Shown here piece by piece: positions 43,005 to 50,809 of a stretch of 64,000 nucleotides of DNA (position 1 is the first letter of the stretch; every line of letters begins with the position of its first letter). The DNA comes from Dendrophyllia cribrosa (lineage: Eukaryota; Cnidaria; Anthozoa; Scleractinia; Dendrophylliidae). The position numbers and the translations under genes were made by a program. The notes below the pieces were generated by a model, which searched no databases, was not told the origin of the DNA, and saw only the letters and a program-made list of their open reading frames with translations. The DNA lies in assembly GCA_024195265.1 (NCBI GenBank), contig JAJLRJ010000010.1:9303003-9367002 (forward strand). Reading direction: 5' to 3'.

Positions 43005-43424
43005 ATGGTCCGGTGGATGGCAGGGGAGCCGGCTTAGAGGCAAGAAGAAGAGCTGGCAAGGCTCAGACCACAGGTTGAGGTGCGTGAACAAGCCCTGTCT
43101 TTGAGAGAGAGGGTCAGAGAAATCTTCAAGAAATACGGATGGACCCTGCAAGCGATTGTTCTGGCAGCTGGCATCACCATCAGCGCTGTGGTACTCGCAA
43201 CCTTGAACGGCCTGGCAAAGGCCACCAAGGCTATTGGCATTGGGCTTAAAGAGCTTGGCAAAAAGGCAACCAACGCCCTGCCTGGCCTCATTGGCTCAAT
43301 TGTGAGCTTCATCTTCAAAGCGGCTGGATCGGTCATCTCTTTTCTGGGTGAACACGCCTGGCTGCTCATCCTTGCCGTGGTGGCCTTCCTTGTTGAAAGG
43401 ATCACTAAGCGTGCGAAGTCTTGA
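43005..43424 (+). pseudogene. Hydrophobic Polinton protein, interrupted by a TAG
   Basis: A plus-strand frame enclosed by minus-strand genes. After an ATG at 43005 and TAG at 43035-43037 it stays open as EEELARLRPQVEVREQAL and RERVREIFKKYGWTLQAIVL. Then come several hydrophobic helices (AAGITISAVVLATLNGLA, LPGLIGSIVSFIFKAAGS, HAWLLILAVVAFLVERI) and a basic end. No other gene overlaps it, and the amphipathic and membrane pattern is unlikely by chance. It might disrupt or anchor to membranes. Family unknown; the start is uncertain. Confidence 0.5.
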
Positions 43425-43428
43425 ACAC

Positions 43429-45275
43429 TTATCTGGACCAAACGAAAAGGCCTGCCAAAGCAAGCGCCCCCACAGCAATGAGTGCCTTGTTTACGTGATG
43501 CGAGTCGGGATGTGGTGGTTGTGGTGTGGGGGTTGGTTGTGTTGTGGGGGTTGGTTGTGGTGTGGGCTGTGGTGTGGGTGTTGGGGCTGGTTGTGGTGTG
43601 GGGGTTGGTTTGGGTGCGATGCCCTGTGCCTGTGTAGCCTGTTTATGTATCGGATTTGATGGGTGACTGTTTGGTGGATTAATCTTTGTTGGGCCACCGT
43701 CCATGAGGCGAATGGGGGCTTTTTTTGTGCCCAGATTAACATCATTGTTAACACCCAGCTTCATCCCTTACGTTGCCTCCTGTAGATTGTTGTTATACCC
43801 GATCACGCTCTCTGTGTTGATAATCATGCGCGATGGCATGAGCCAGCTTCCGGGTGCTGTCGCAAAGTCTAAGCGCACTTCTTTCGATGCTTGGATGGCA
43901 AGCTGGTATCGTTGTACGCTTATTGCGATGTCGTTCAGTATTATGGCCTCCTCTAGATGGGTGAGGAATACTCTCTGCGTTTCGAACGCCCGGCCTCCTC
44001 TTCCAATGATGCTGCTGCGGGTTTTGGCTTGTGAACCAAGAATGCAGTACACAAAGGCCTCGATTGATTGGTTCATATGCGCGAGCCCTGGCTGTGTTAG
44101 CCCCTGTGCGTAATTTGGCACAAAGTGCTCGAACTGGGTATCCGCCCCTTGATCGTTGTGGACGAAAGATATTCCATTGGCGCGAAAGTTGGGGTCTTTT
44201 CTGTCAGTCACGCGCTCATCATTGAACAGGGCTAGATCGGGGTCTGGATAAGTATAATCGGTAGAAATGTTGCCACCCCCGTATTCCCAAATGTAGACAT
44301 TCCCAAGCCCGTGGTTCTTGCCGTATGTGAAACGGAAGTCAGAACAGGGGTCGATGCCAAACTCTATGCAAATCTTCTTGTACGCGTCGATGTTGTACTT
44401 GTTGTCTTTCTGGTTGAATGGGGGGTCATCTGGCAAAGCACTTACGCTTTGTTTCCCGTCCATCTTGTAAAGAATTCGCCTTGTTGTGAAATAAACGTGA
44501 ACCGGTAAAATGACCGGAGCTGGGGGGTTAAGGATAGACTGGAATTCTTATCGAAGAGAATGTCACGCGAGATTCCGCAGCCGGTTGTTGCACACCACAG
44601 GGCGAAGGAGAGTTGCTGTGGCCAAAAACTCATACGCGGCCCGCCCATCCACTTTCGGCCGTATTTCGCGGTTGTGAATAAAATCTGTGTGTCCCTGAAG
44701 ATATTTCTGTATTTCGTTGTGAAATAATCAGTTGGCGTGACGTAAATCTTTTGTGCTTCGTCGTTCAAGATTGCGCCAATCATCATGTCTTTGTCTATTG
44801 TGGTGGAGAAAGCAACAGCTGGGATTGACTTTTCTGGTTGCCCCAACGATAACTGATAAGGGAAACCACCGTCATAATGAAGGCCCAAAGCGTCTTTCAT
44901 GGCTTGAGTCCAATCTTTGTGGGGCATTTCTGTAACGAGCGCCCATGAGCCAGGGCCCTTTTTGTAAAGCACTTCCCCTGTGGCGGTTTTGTGGTCGTCA
45001 CCAAACTCTACTTGCACTTCAAAGTGTGGCATATCGGCGCGCGGGAAACGCTTTTTGAAGTCTGATATCGCCTTGGCCTTGGCCGCGGCAGAGAGCCTGG
45101 CAGCCTCCGGCGAACTCAACCAAGCCATTTCAGGATCTGTGTGTGGCTTTGGCTTTACAGGGCTATAGGCGTTTGGGGTCGAATAAAAAGGGGGTGGGGG
45201 CTCGTAATTGCGGCCGCCAATTTTTATACCAAGATTTGAATTAGGAAAAATTCCACCGGGCCGTCTGCCAAACAT
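43429..45275 (-). pseudogene. Polinton capsid protein, major capsid candidate
   Basis: ATG 45275 follows a TATATAC motif. The N-terminal part (MFGRRPGGIFPNSNLGIKIG, then KAISDFKKRFPRADMPHFEV) leads to strand-rich sequence (MIGAILNDEAQKIYVTPTDY, KWMGGPRMSFWPQQLSFALW). A frameshift lies near 44465-44480. The second part (CSDFRFTYGKNHGLGNVYIW, NQSIEAFVYCILGSQAKTRS, PGSWLMPSRMIINTESVIGY) reaches TAA 43768-43770. The same frame then continues with VNNDVNLGTKKAPIRLMDGG, a Pro/Thr repeat and a final hydrophobic segment (ALIAVGALALAGLFVW). About 615 codons fit a double-jelly-roll major capsid protein. The assignment rests on length, position and strand character, not on a recognised motif. Confidence 0.6.
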
Positions 45276-45371
45276 GATTGTATATATTTATATTTTAAAA
45301 AGTAATTATATACACAATGTTTTCCTGTGTATATATTTATGTTTTTCCCAATAAACTTACATATACACACC
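45276..45371. promoter_or_regulatory. Divergent promoter region between capsid genes
   Basis: This 96-bp gap has AATATATACAATC before the minus-strand capsid ATG (45275) and ACATATACACACC before the plus-strand ATG (45372). It probably drives both structural genes. Confidence 0.6.
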
Positions 45372-46054
45372 ATGGTTGTGCTTACAGTTGCCACAACTTC
45401 GAACTCCTACACTCTGTACTTTGATCACGTGATCCAGAATGCACACTACATCTGCCTCCTGTCTGCCTCGTTTTACAATTCGTGGCATAACTTGGCAGAA
45501 AAAGTGAAAATAGCCGCAGTCCTTTCTGGTGATAACCCAAAGACTACCATCATTGACATTGGCCCTGGGTTTGTTACTCCTAATAGCCTTGCAGACATGA
45601 TAAATGGTAAATTTAAAGAAAAGGGTATTGCTCTGCAGGCAAAACCATATGAACTTGGCGTTCTTTCTATTTTAAACCCAGGACAAAAATACATAATATG
45701 GGTTTCCCCAAATCTCGCAAGATTGTTTCATATAGACATAAAAACATATCCTCATTTTACCATAAAGGGTTTCAAACTTCCAGGCACATACTTTGTCTAC
45801 TGCGATCTGCTTGACAAAGAACAGAACCTTCTCAACTTCTCAATGGCAAACCTTCAAGCTTATTGGCTCGTTTTGATGTAACCGGAAAACCTTTTGAGAA
45901 GATCAACTACCAAGTAGCCCAACATGGCGGCTGGCATAGTGTCGATGGATCTGGTAAACATGTAAATGACATCACACTGTCGATCAGAGATGAAAAGAGC
46001 AACCTCGTTGACTTCAAAGGCATGCCCTGGGAATTTGAAATTGAAATAAAATAA
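45372..46054 (+). pseudogene. Minor capsid (penton-like) candidate, first tandem copy
   Basis: The protein begins MVVLTVATTSNSYTLYFDHV and is homologous along its length to the next gene. The C-terminal part (NDITLSIRDEKSNLVDFKG, then WEFEIEIK) has the beta-strand pattern of a single jelly-roll capsid protein. At 45828-45843 the 8 bases CTTCTCAA are tandemly duplicated. This shifts the frame, and the first frame stops at 45881. The sister gene has no such duplication. The paralogues differ strongly in the middle (about 70-160), so the gene duplication is old but the frameshift is probably recent. Confidence 0.65.
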
Positions 46055-46077
46055 ACTTATATATACTCGCATCTGTC

Positions 46078-46740
46078 ATGGTTGTGTTGACATTTGTCAC
46101 GACTTCGAACCCATACACTGTGTACTTTGATCACGCACTTCCGATGCCCAATTACATCCGGCTCCTATCTGCCTCACTCACCAACTCGTGGTACAACTTG
46201 AAAGAAAAAGCGGTTATCTCAGCACCTGGCAGTAATGGAACGACTACTGAAGTATTCTTAATTCCAGGGTTTTACACAGTGGATAACTTTGTAAAAGATT
46301 TCATTGAGATAAAAAAGAATAGACCAGTTATTGATCTAACAGTTGATACACTCACAGCAGAAGGAATAATGTTAATTAAAAGTCCCAATAATGTAACGTT
46401 TAGTAAAAATCTGACAGATTTTCTGGGTATAAGTGGTACACCGTTTTGGAGTGCAGTTGTCAAAGGGTTTACATCTCCAAGCACTTACTTTGTCCACTGC
46501 GACCTGGTTGACAAAGAACAGAACTTGCTAAATGGCAAACCTTCGAGTGTGTTGGCGCGCTTCGACATTCGTGGGAAACCATTTGAAAAGGTTCATTACC
46601 AACCAACACCACAGCATGTCTTGCGTGACACATCGTCTGGCGAATTTGTTAACTCTATCACACTGTCTGTGCGGGATAAAGATGACAACCTCTTTAACTT
46701 CAATGGTAGGCCCTTAGAATTTGAAGTTGAGATAAATTAA
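46078..46740 (+). CDS. Minor capsid (penton-like) candidate, second tandem copy
   Basis: An intact 220-codon frame. ATG 46078 follows CTTATATATACTC. It begins MVVLTFVTTSNPYTVYFDHA and ends SITLSVRDKDDNLFNFNG, then LEFEVEIN. Alternating strand residues and the length of about 220 suit the single jelly-roll minor capsid or penton protein of Polintons. It is paralogous to 45372-46054. Having two divergent copies suggests either specialised vertices or one functional replacement. The assignment is by length, context and fold pattern. Confidence 0.68.
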   Translation: MVVLTFVTTSNPYTVYFDHALPMPNYIRLLSASLTNSWYNLKEKAVISAPGSNGTTTEVFLIPGFYTVDNFVKDFIEIKKNRPVIDLTVDTLTAEGIMLIKSPNNVTFSKNLTDFLGISGTPFWSAVVKGFTSPSTYFVHCDLVDKEQNLLNGKPSSVLARFDIRGKPFEKVHYQPTPQHVLRDTSSGEFVNSITLSVRDKDDNLFNFNGRPLEFEVEIN

Positions 46741-46744
46741 AAAA

Positions 46745-46759
46745 TCATATATATACCCA
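46745..46759 (+). promoter_or_regulatory. TATA-like motif before the 46764 gene
   Basis: TCATATATATACCCA precedes the ATG at 46764 by 4-5 bp. Confidence 0.65.
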
Positions 46760-46763
46760 CGCC

Positions 46764-47450
46764 ATGAGTTCTGCCAATGTGCTTCCATCGGCCCCCGAAT
46801 ACAGCGAGACACAACAGCTATACCCTGTGCGTGAGATCACTCAAATCAATGCAGAAGATTTCCGGCTCAAAAAGATCTCTGACTTGCTTAAGGAATTGTC
46901 TGGCGAAGCCGAGCATTACCGTCAGGTCGCAAAGAAATATAAACGAACCCAATCATTGGTTCATTACTCGGCGGTTGGCCTTGGGTCGCTTTCTGTTGGG
47001 CTGTCATCAGGAGTCCTAGCCACTGCATTGACCGGATTAGGAATTGTTATAAGTCCAGCACTTGCAGGCGTTGCCACGCTTTGCGGGCTGTCATCAGTTG
47101 GCTTTACAGCTGTCAACAAGAGGCTGTGGCGGAAAGTGACTAAACATGAGAAGATCTATACACTGGCACTGGCTGAACGCAACACTGTCAATGAGCTAAT
47201 CTCAAAAGCTCTGGAAGACAAGAGTATCAGTGATGCAGAATTCACCATAATTACTCGTGAGGTGGAAAAATATCACAAACTCAAAGCTGCAATCAGGGAT
47301 GGTGTTAAGGCAAAAAAAGACGTTGGCACTCAAACACAAGCTCCAGACCTCGAGAAACTCAAAAACGAACTTCGCAAGGAAGTCAAACAAGAGTTTCAAA
47401 AAAAGATAAGTCTTCTCACCGCAGCCTCCAAGTCCGATTTGAGAAACTAA
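46764..47450 (+). CDS. Polinton membrane-associated protein with coiled coil (228 aa)
   Basis: Intact. An N-terminal soluble part (SSANVLPSAPEYSETQQLYP, then KKISDLLKELSGEAEHYRQV) precedes a long hydrophobic region at about residues 68-118 (VGLGSLSVGLSSGVLATALT, GIVISPALAGVATLCGLSSV). After it comes a helical charged C-terminus (LEKLKNELRKEVKQEFQKK). This resembles a hairpin membrane anchor with a coiled-coil tail. It is co-oriented with the capsid-type genes and has its own TATA-like motif. No function is known to me. Confidence 0.65.
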   Translation: MSSANVLPSAPEYSETQQLYPVREITQINAEDFRLKKISDLLKELSGEAEHYRQVAKKYKRTQSLVHYSAVGLGSLSVGLSSGVLATALTGLGIVISPALAGVATLCGLSSVGFTAVNKRLWRKVTKHEKIYTLALAERNTVNELISKALEDKSISDAEFTIITREVEKYHKLKAAIRDGVKAKKDVGTQTQAPDLEKLKNELRKEVKQEFQKKISLLTAASKSDLRN

Positions 47451-47525
47451 ACTCTGGATTTAACCTACAAATCTTGAGAGATAAATCCTTTGCGTCCAAT
47501 TGAATACACAACACGGTGTATATCC

Positions 47526-48209
47526 ATGGAGAAGTTCTCTAAACAACTGGCTGATGTTCGGTCCTTGGACACTAAAGGCGAATACAAAACCAAACTCGAT
47601 GAGCTTGATAAAGAATACAAATTTATCCTCCTGCGCTCCCTCGACAACTACACCAAGGAAATACGGCGTTCAAACCTACCAGAACGCCTTCATCTCATCA
47701 AGGATTGTCTTTCTCCCGAGGTACAATATACCCCACACTCACCTTTCACCCTTTGGAATGAAAGGATAAAAGCTTGCCAAAACTGCAAAGGCAAATTAAA
47801 CCTCAGGATGTTTTCATCAGAACTTTGCTGTGAGGACTGCGGGCTATTAGAGCCTCTGGATGGTGTGACCTTCGATTATAACGAACTCTATGGTGGTGAT
47901 TACACAATTATCAAAAAAAGAATGACCACCAAACACTACAACTTCAAAAGCTATCTCAACAAACATCTGAAAATTTGTGAACCCTACGTCTGCTTGTCCT
48001 CCGAAGAAATACAACATGCAAATGATTCCTTCAAATTCATTGAAGAATATCTACCGAAACGAATCTCTATGCCATTTGTAGCCTATAAAATCTTAGATGC
48101 GATTGAAGGGCCACAACAGCTTGTCAGCTACTTCAGGCTACAAGTCCCAGAAATATCAATCTGGAAACACGAACAAAACTGGCAGATCATGCTTGATCAT
48201 GTTGTGTAA
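47526..48209 (+). CDS. VLTF3-like late transcription factor candidate
   Basis: ATG 47526 is chosen because GTGTATATCC lies just before it and the codon at 47490 is TTG. The 227-residue protein has a charged helical N-terminus and a zinc ribbon (CQNCKGKLNLRMFSSELCCE, then DCGLLEP). It is followed by KRMTTKHYNFKSYLNKHLKI, which matches the Y-x-R-x-x-H-F-x-x-x-L-like pattern of viral late transcription factor 3 proteins of large DNA viruses and some Polinton relatives. It would recognise late promoters, possibly the TATATATAC motifs of this element. The identification is by motif layout only. Confidence 0.62.
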   Translation: MEKFSKQLADVRSLDTKGEYKTKLDELDKEYKFILLRSLDNYTKEIRRSNLPERLHLIKDCLSPEVQYTPHSPFTLWNERIKACQNCKGKLNLRMFSSELCCEDCGLLEPLDGVTFDYNELYGGDYTIIKKRMTTKHYNFKSYLNKHLKICEPYVCLSSEEIQHANDSFKFIEEYLPKRISMPFVAYKILDAIEGPQQLVSYFRLQVPEISIWKHEQNWQIMLDHVV

Positions 48210-48216
48210 CATTGCG

Positions 48217-48555
48217 TTACTTTTCCTCTTCAAACGTGCATAGTCCCTCATCGATAGGGGGCCCGAGGAGTGATAAATGAGCTTCTAACGGTGTAGGTGA
48301 GAACCCGACCATGGTTTGTTTAGTGCCATCTTCGTTTGTAATGTCTCGATATGATACGCCTATCATCATCTCCTTGATAAGCAAATCAAACTGCTCCTCG
48401 GTTAAAACATAGACATCCTCAAACAAAGGCTAAAAAAAGCCTCCTGGTCCTCGTTTTAGTATTTGCCGTTCAGGTTGTGGAGCCTGTTGCTCCACCAAGG
48501 CTGGTGATCCTTGTGCGGTGGTATCAGTCAACGATTGTGCAGCTTGTGTCTCCAT
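48217..48555 (-). pseudogene. Small Polinton protein, interrupted by a TAG
   Basis: ATG 48555 lies downstream of AGTATATACG. The first 42 codons are Gln/Pro-rich (TAQGSPALVEQQAPQPERQ) and end at TAG 48427-48429. The same frame continues with FEDVYVLTEEQFDLLIKEMM, YRDITNEDGTKQTMVGFSP and an acidic end. The second part is globular in composition. It is convergent with the VLTF3-like gene (7-bp gap). Unknown function. Confidence 0.55.
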
Positions 48556-48699
48556 CAGTTTTGTACGCAGTGGGCGTATATACTAATGGTAGGGATTTCT
48601 TCAATTGGTAATACCTCCCTTACCGTTGCGGACAGCTGTCTGGGGCTCTAAGTTGGTGTACAAAAAAGAACTTCTATGATAGATGCTATAAGGGCTGCT
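48430..48699. other. Mostly intergenic part of the Polinton
   Basis: Contains the 5' part of the preceding gene and its TATA-like motif (48577-48585). Nothing else seen up to 48699. Confidence 0.4.
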
Positions 48700-49149
48700 C
48701 TAGTAAATGCCATAGAAACTTTCGTGAGCACTTGGGCCGTCATAATCTTCCTCGTCATCACTGCCGATATCTGTATGCAGTAATGCCCACTGTATACATC
48801 TATAAGGCGGCATGCCAGGACAAATGGCTCGGTGTCTGCCCATGTCCACTTCTGGTGAGAAGAGTTCTTGACATTTATCACATGTTTGTGAAGTGAATAT
48901 AGGGAAATAACAATCGTTTTGCCAGTGATAATGATTTTTTATTGAACGGCATACAGATTTCATCCTGTCTTGATGAAGAATCCTTGCTGCCAAGTCTCGC
49001 TGGATACTCCTTTCAACCAGTTCAAGGATGTAATCTTTGATAATGTCTGGTAAGTAGTCCCAATGGGATTCACCAAAAGACAGCAACCATTTGCCGAAGT
49101 AGTCTTGATTCCTTGGATTGAAGTCAAGACCTTGAGCCGTCATTGCCAT
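48700..49149 (-). CDS. Zinc-finger-containing Polinton protein (149 aa)
   Basis: Intact. ATG 49149 follows TTGTATATACC. A helical N-terminal half (DYLPDIIKDYILELVERSIQ) precedes a C2HC/C2H2-like finger, QTCDKCQELFSPEVDMGRHR then AICPG, and an acidic tail (SDDEEDYDG). It is likely a nucleic-acid-binding or regulatory protein of the element. The start overlaps the end of the next gene by 10 bp. No family recognised. Confidence 0.62.
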   Translation of the reverse strand: MAMTAQGLDFNPRNQDYFGKWLLSFGESHWDYLPDIIKDYILELVERSIQRDLAARILHQDRMKSVCRSIKNHYHWQNDCYFPIFTSQTCDKCQELFSPEVDMGRHRAICPGMPPYRCIQWALLHTDIGSDDEEDYDGPSAHESFYGIY

Positions 49150-49404
49150 GTTGGCTTGGTATATACAAGAGATGGGATTTCTCCAATTGACTTCACTTTT
49201 GAGAGTAAGAAGTCTTCCATAATGGCACTGTCATCATTCAAATTGTTTGGATAGGTTTTGACAGTGGCGGTTTGCTGGATGCTTTTGTCAATGTGTTTTT
49301 GTTTTGCCAAACAATCATGGAAGCTGTTGACTGATTCCTGAATGCCTTCCAAGAAGTTTGGTTGTTTTGTCTCCCAAATTTCTGTTATGTCCAGCAGCTT
49401 TCAT
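49140..49404 (-). pseudogene. Small Polinton protein, frameshifted at the start
   Basis: The open frame ITEIWETKQPNFLEGIQESV, then DFLLSKVKSIGEIPSLVYT, has no usable ATG. One base out of frame, an ATG at 49402-49404 precedes an A-run (ATGAAAGC), so a one-base insertion could have separated start and body. About 88 residues, soluble. Weakly supported. Confidence 0.4.
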
Positions 49405-49446
49405 GCGAAGAAGGCTACTGCCTTATAAAGGTTTGGGGGCCAATCT

Positions 49447-50260
49447 TCACTGAATGTCCTTCAAAAAATCTTTATCGTTTAGTTTCTGATCCTCATCATA
49501 TGTCATATAAAACCAATTTCCGCTACACAAGATATCTCCCGATGAAATTCCTCTCATAATTTTTTCAAACATTGCTGTTGATTTTGTTGCGCCGAGGTTA
49601 AGTAATTTTGTTTGATTGCTTGCAAGATAGAATGTAAATACCACAGGCGAATGCTGATGGTTTTTTTGTTTTGTGCACAACCCCTTTGTTTGGTAAGGAA
49701 TTGTGTTCAAGGCTAAGGCTAAGCTGCTTCAAAGAACACATTCTGAAATAGGCATCGACAAACAAGCCTTTGTTAACTCTCTCCCCGCTGAGAGCAAGGC
49801 CGGTTTGTATTTGATCACGGTATTGTTTAAGAATTTTATTTCTTGTGATCTTTCTGGTGTAAGGACACTTGAACTCTAACAAGACTATTGTCTCGTCTTT
49901 GTGCGAGAAGTATCCGTCTGGACTGCAGGTGACCTTCCCAAAAAGAGGGTGATCCTTTGCAAGATTTAGAGAGCCCTTATATCCGAAAACTTTGACAGAA
50001 TGTTTCTTCTCAAAGTATTCACGGACTAGAGGCTCAAATAATGTGCCCCAAGCGCAGGCCACATTTTTGCTCATATCGATGGGCTTTACTTTTTTGCGAA
50101 TTAGACTTGACTGACTATCAAATGGCGAAGATCCTGTCAAGGCAGAGATCTCCGATGCACCGATTGTATTTTGCCTTGCCTTGACCCATTCTTCACTCTT
50201 TTGGATCAGACCTGTTTCACGCGATTTCAGGAATCTCTTGAAAGCTTTCACGTTCGCCAT
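49447..50260 (-). pseudogene. YqaJ/lambda-exonuclease-type nuclease, C-terminal frameshift
   Basis: ATG 50260 follows CGTATATACC at the inner edge of the right TIR. The PD-(D/E)XK recombinase-type nuclease core is clear: WVKARQNTIGASEISALTG, GTLFEPLVREYFEKKH, then the catalytic D...E-x-K in SPDGYFSHKDETIVLLEFKC and YRDQIQTGL. Such exonucleases process DNA ends for recombination. The main frame ends at 49598 in low-quality sequence. A second frame (FTFYLASNQTKLLNLGATKS, then SGNWFYMTYDEDQKLNDKDF) continues to 49447, so a frameshift near 49690 is likely. About 270 residues if joined. The catalytic part is intact. Confidence 0.82.
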
Positions 50261-50268
50261 GTGGGTTG

Positions 50269-50278
50269 GTATATACGG
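50269..50278 (-). promoter_or_regulatory. TATA-like motif before the YqaJ-type gene
   Basis: On the coding strand CGTATATACC, ending 8 bp before ATG 50260. It mirrors the arrangement at PolB on the other TIR. Confidence 0.65.
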
Positions 50279-50357
50279 GGTTTACGTTTCTTCAATTGGT
50301 TATACCAGATCAGTTTGGGTTGTGCCGCCGGGGTGGGCCCGTGGATAACCGGATTGC

Positions 50358-50478
50358 AGTAGTTAGTACAGTGCTAACCCGGGGTAACCACGACATATTA
50401 AAATAAGGGGTCCGAGCCAGCGAGGACCCCTTATTTTAATATGTCGTGGTGAGCCCGGGTTAGCACTATACTAACTAC
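50358..50478. repeat. Palindromic Polinton terminus, right
   Basis: A 121-bp foldback matching 35114-35235 in inverted orientation, with the loop in the same orientation relative to the end. It ends ACTAACTAC before the TTAGTT duplication. Confidence 0.93.
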
Positions 50479-50486
50479 TTAGTTAA

Positions 50487-50553
50487 GCCACGAGGCGCGT
50501 GGATCGAGAGTATCAGCTCGAGGAAAGACACCCTCGATCCACGCGCCTCGTCG
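50487..50553. repeat. GC-rich hairpin beside the Polinton
   Basis: CCACGAGGCGCGTGGATCGAG is mirrored by CTCGATCCACGCGCCTCGT around a loop of about 26 bp. It may be another tiny foldback insertion in the transposase intron. A CGCGCGCG run follows. Confidence 0.7.
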
Positions 50554-50589
50554 CGCGCGCGTGCTCGCTCGTCACATTCTCAGTTTCTC

Positions 50590-50735
50590 GGCCTGAACAA
50601 GAGTTATTCCCCGCTCTTCCCTTGTGGACTTGTGAGATGCCTACTCACTCGGGCAGGCACAGTTTGTCTTATTGCATCTCCATCGGATGCCAAATCTTTC
50701 CCTGTGACGCGGGCATATTGTTGTTCCCAGAAGAA
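50590..50735 (-). pseudogene. Transposase-like gene, exon 2
   Basis: The acceptor AATGAAG before 50735 is in phase with exon 1. The frame reads TTICPRHRERFGIRWRCNKT and NCACPSE, a Cys/His zinc-binding block. It then meets a TAG and continues with HKSTREERGITLVQAEKLR. In the intact gene it would lead to the CxxC of exon 3 at 35047, now 15.5 kb away because of the Polinton. The 3' border is approximate. Confidence 0.5.
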
Positions 50736-50809
50736 CTTCATTAACCTCAAAAACACCTTTAAAAAGAAGAAAGAAATCGAAAAAGAACAAAAATGGATGG
50801 CTTCAGGTT

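Larger units (their letters stand above)
35114..50478. mobile_element. Polinton/Maverick element
   Basis: The element is 15.4 kb with about 210-bp TIRs (35114-35324 and 50270-50478) and a 6-bp target duplication TTAGTT (35108-35113 and 50479-50484); the shared TTAGTTA leaves a 1-bp border ambiguity. It encodes protein-primed DNA polymerase B, a retroviral-type integrase, an FtsK/HerA packaging ATPase and capsid candidates, the signature set of Polintons. Gene order is PolB on the plus strand, a minus block to 45275, a plus block 45372-48209, and a minus block to the right TIR. An adenain-like protease was not found. Many genes carry single lesions, so it is not autonomous. Confidence 0.95.

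Noticed and set aside
35335..50260. Free virus or bacterial contamination instead of an integrated element
   Set aside because: A clean 6-bp target duplication and location within a spliced transposase-like gene show chromosomal integration.
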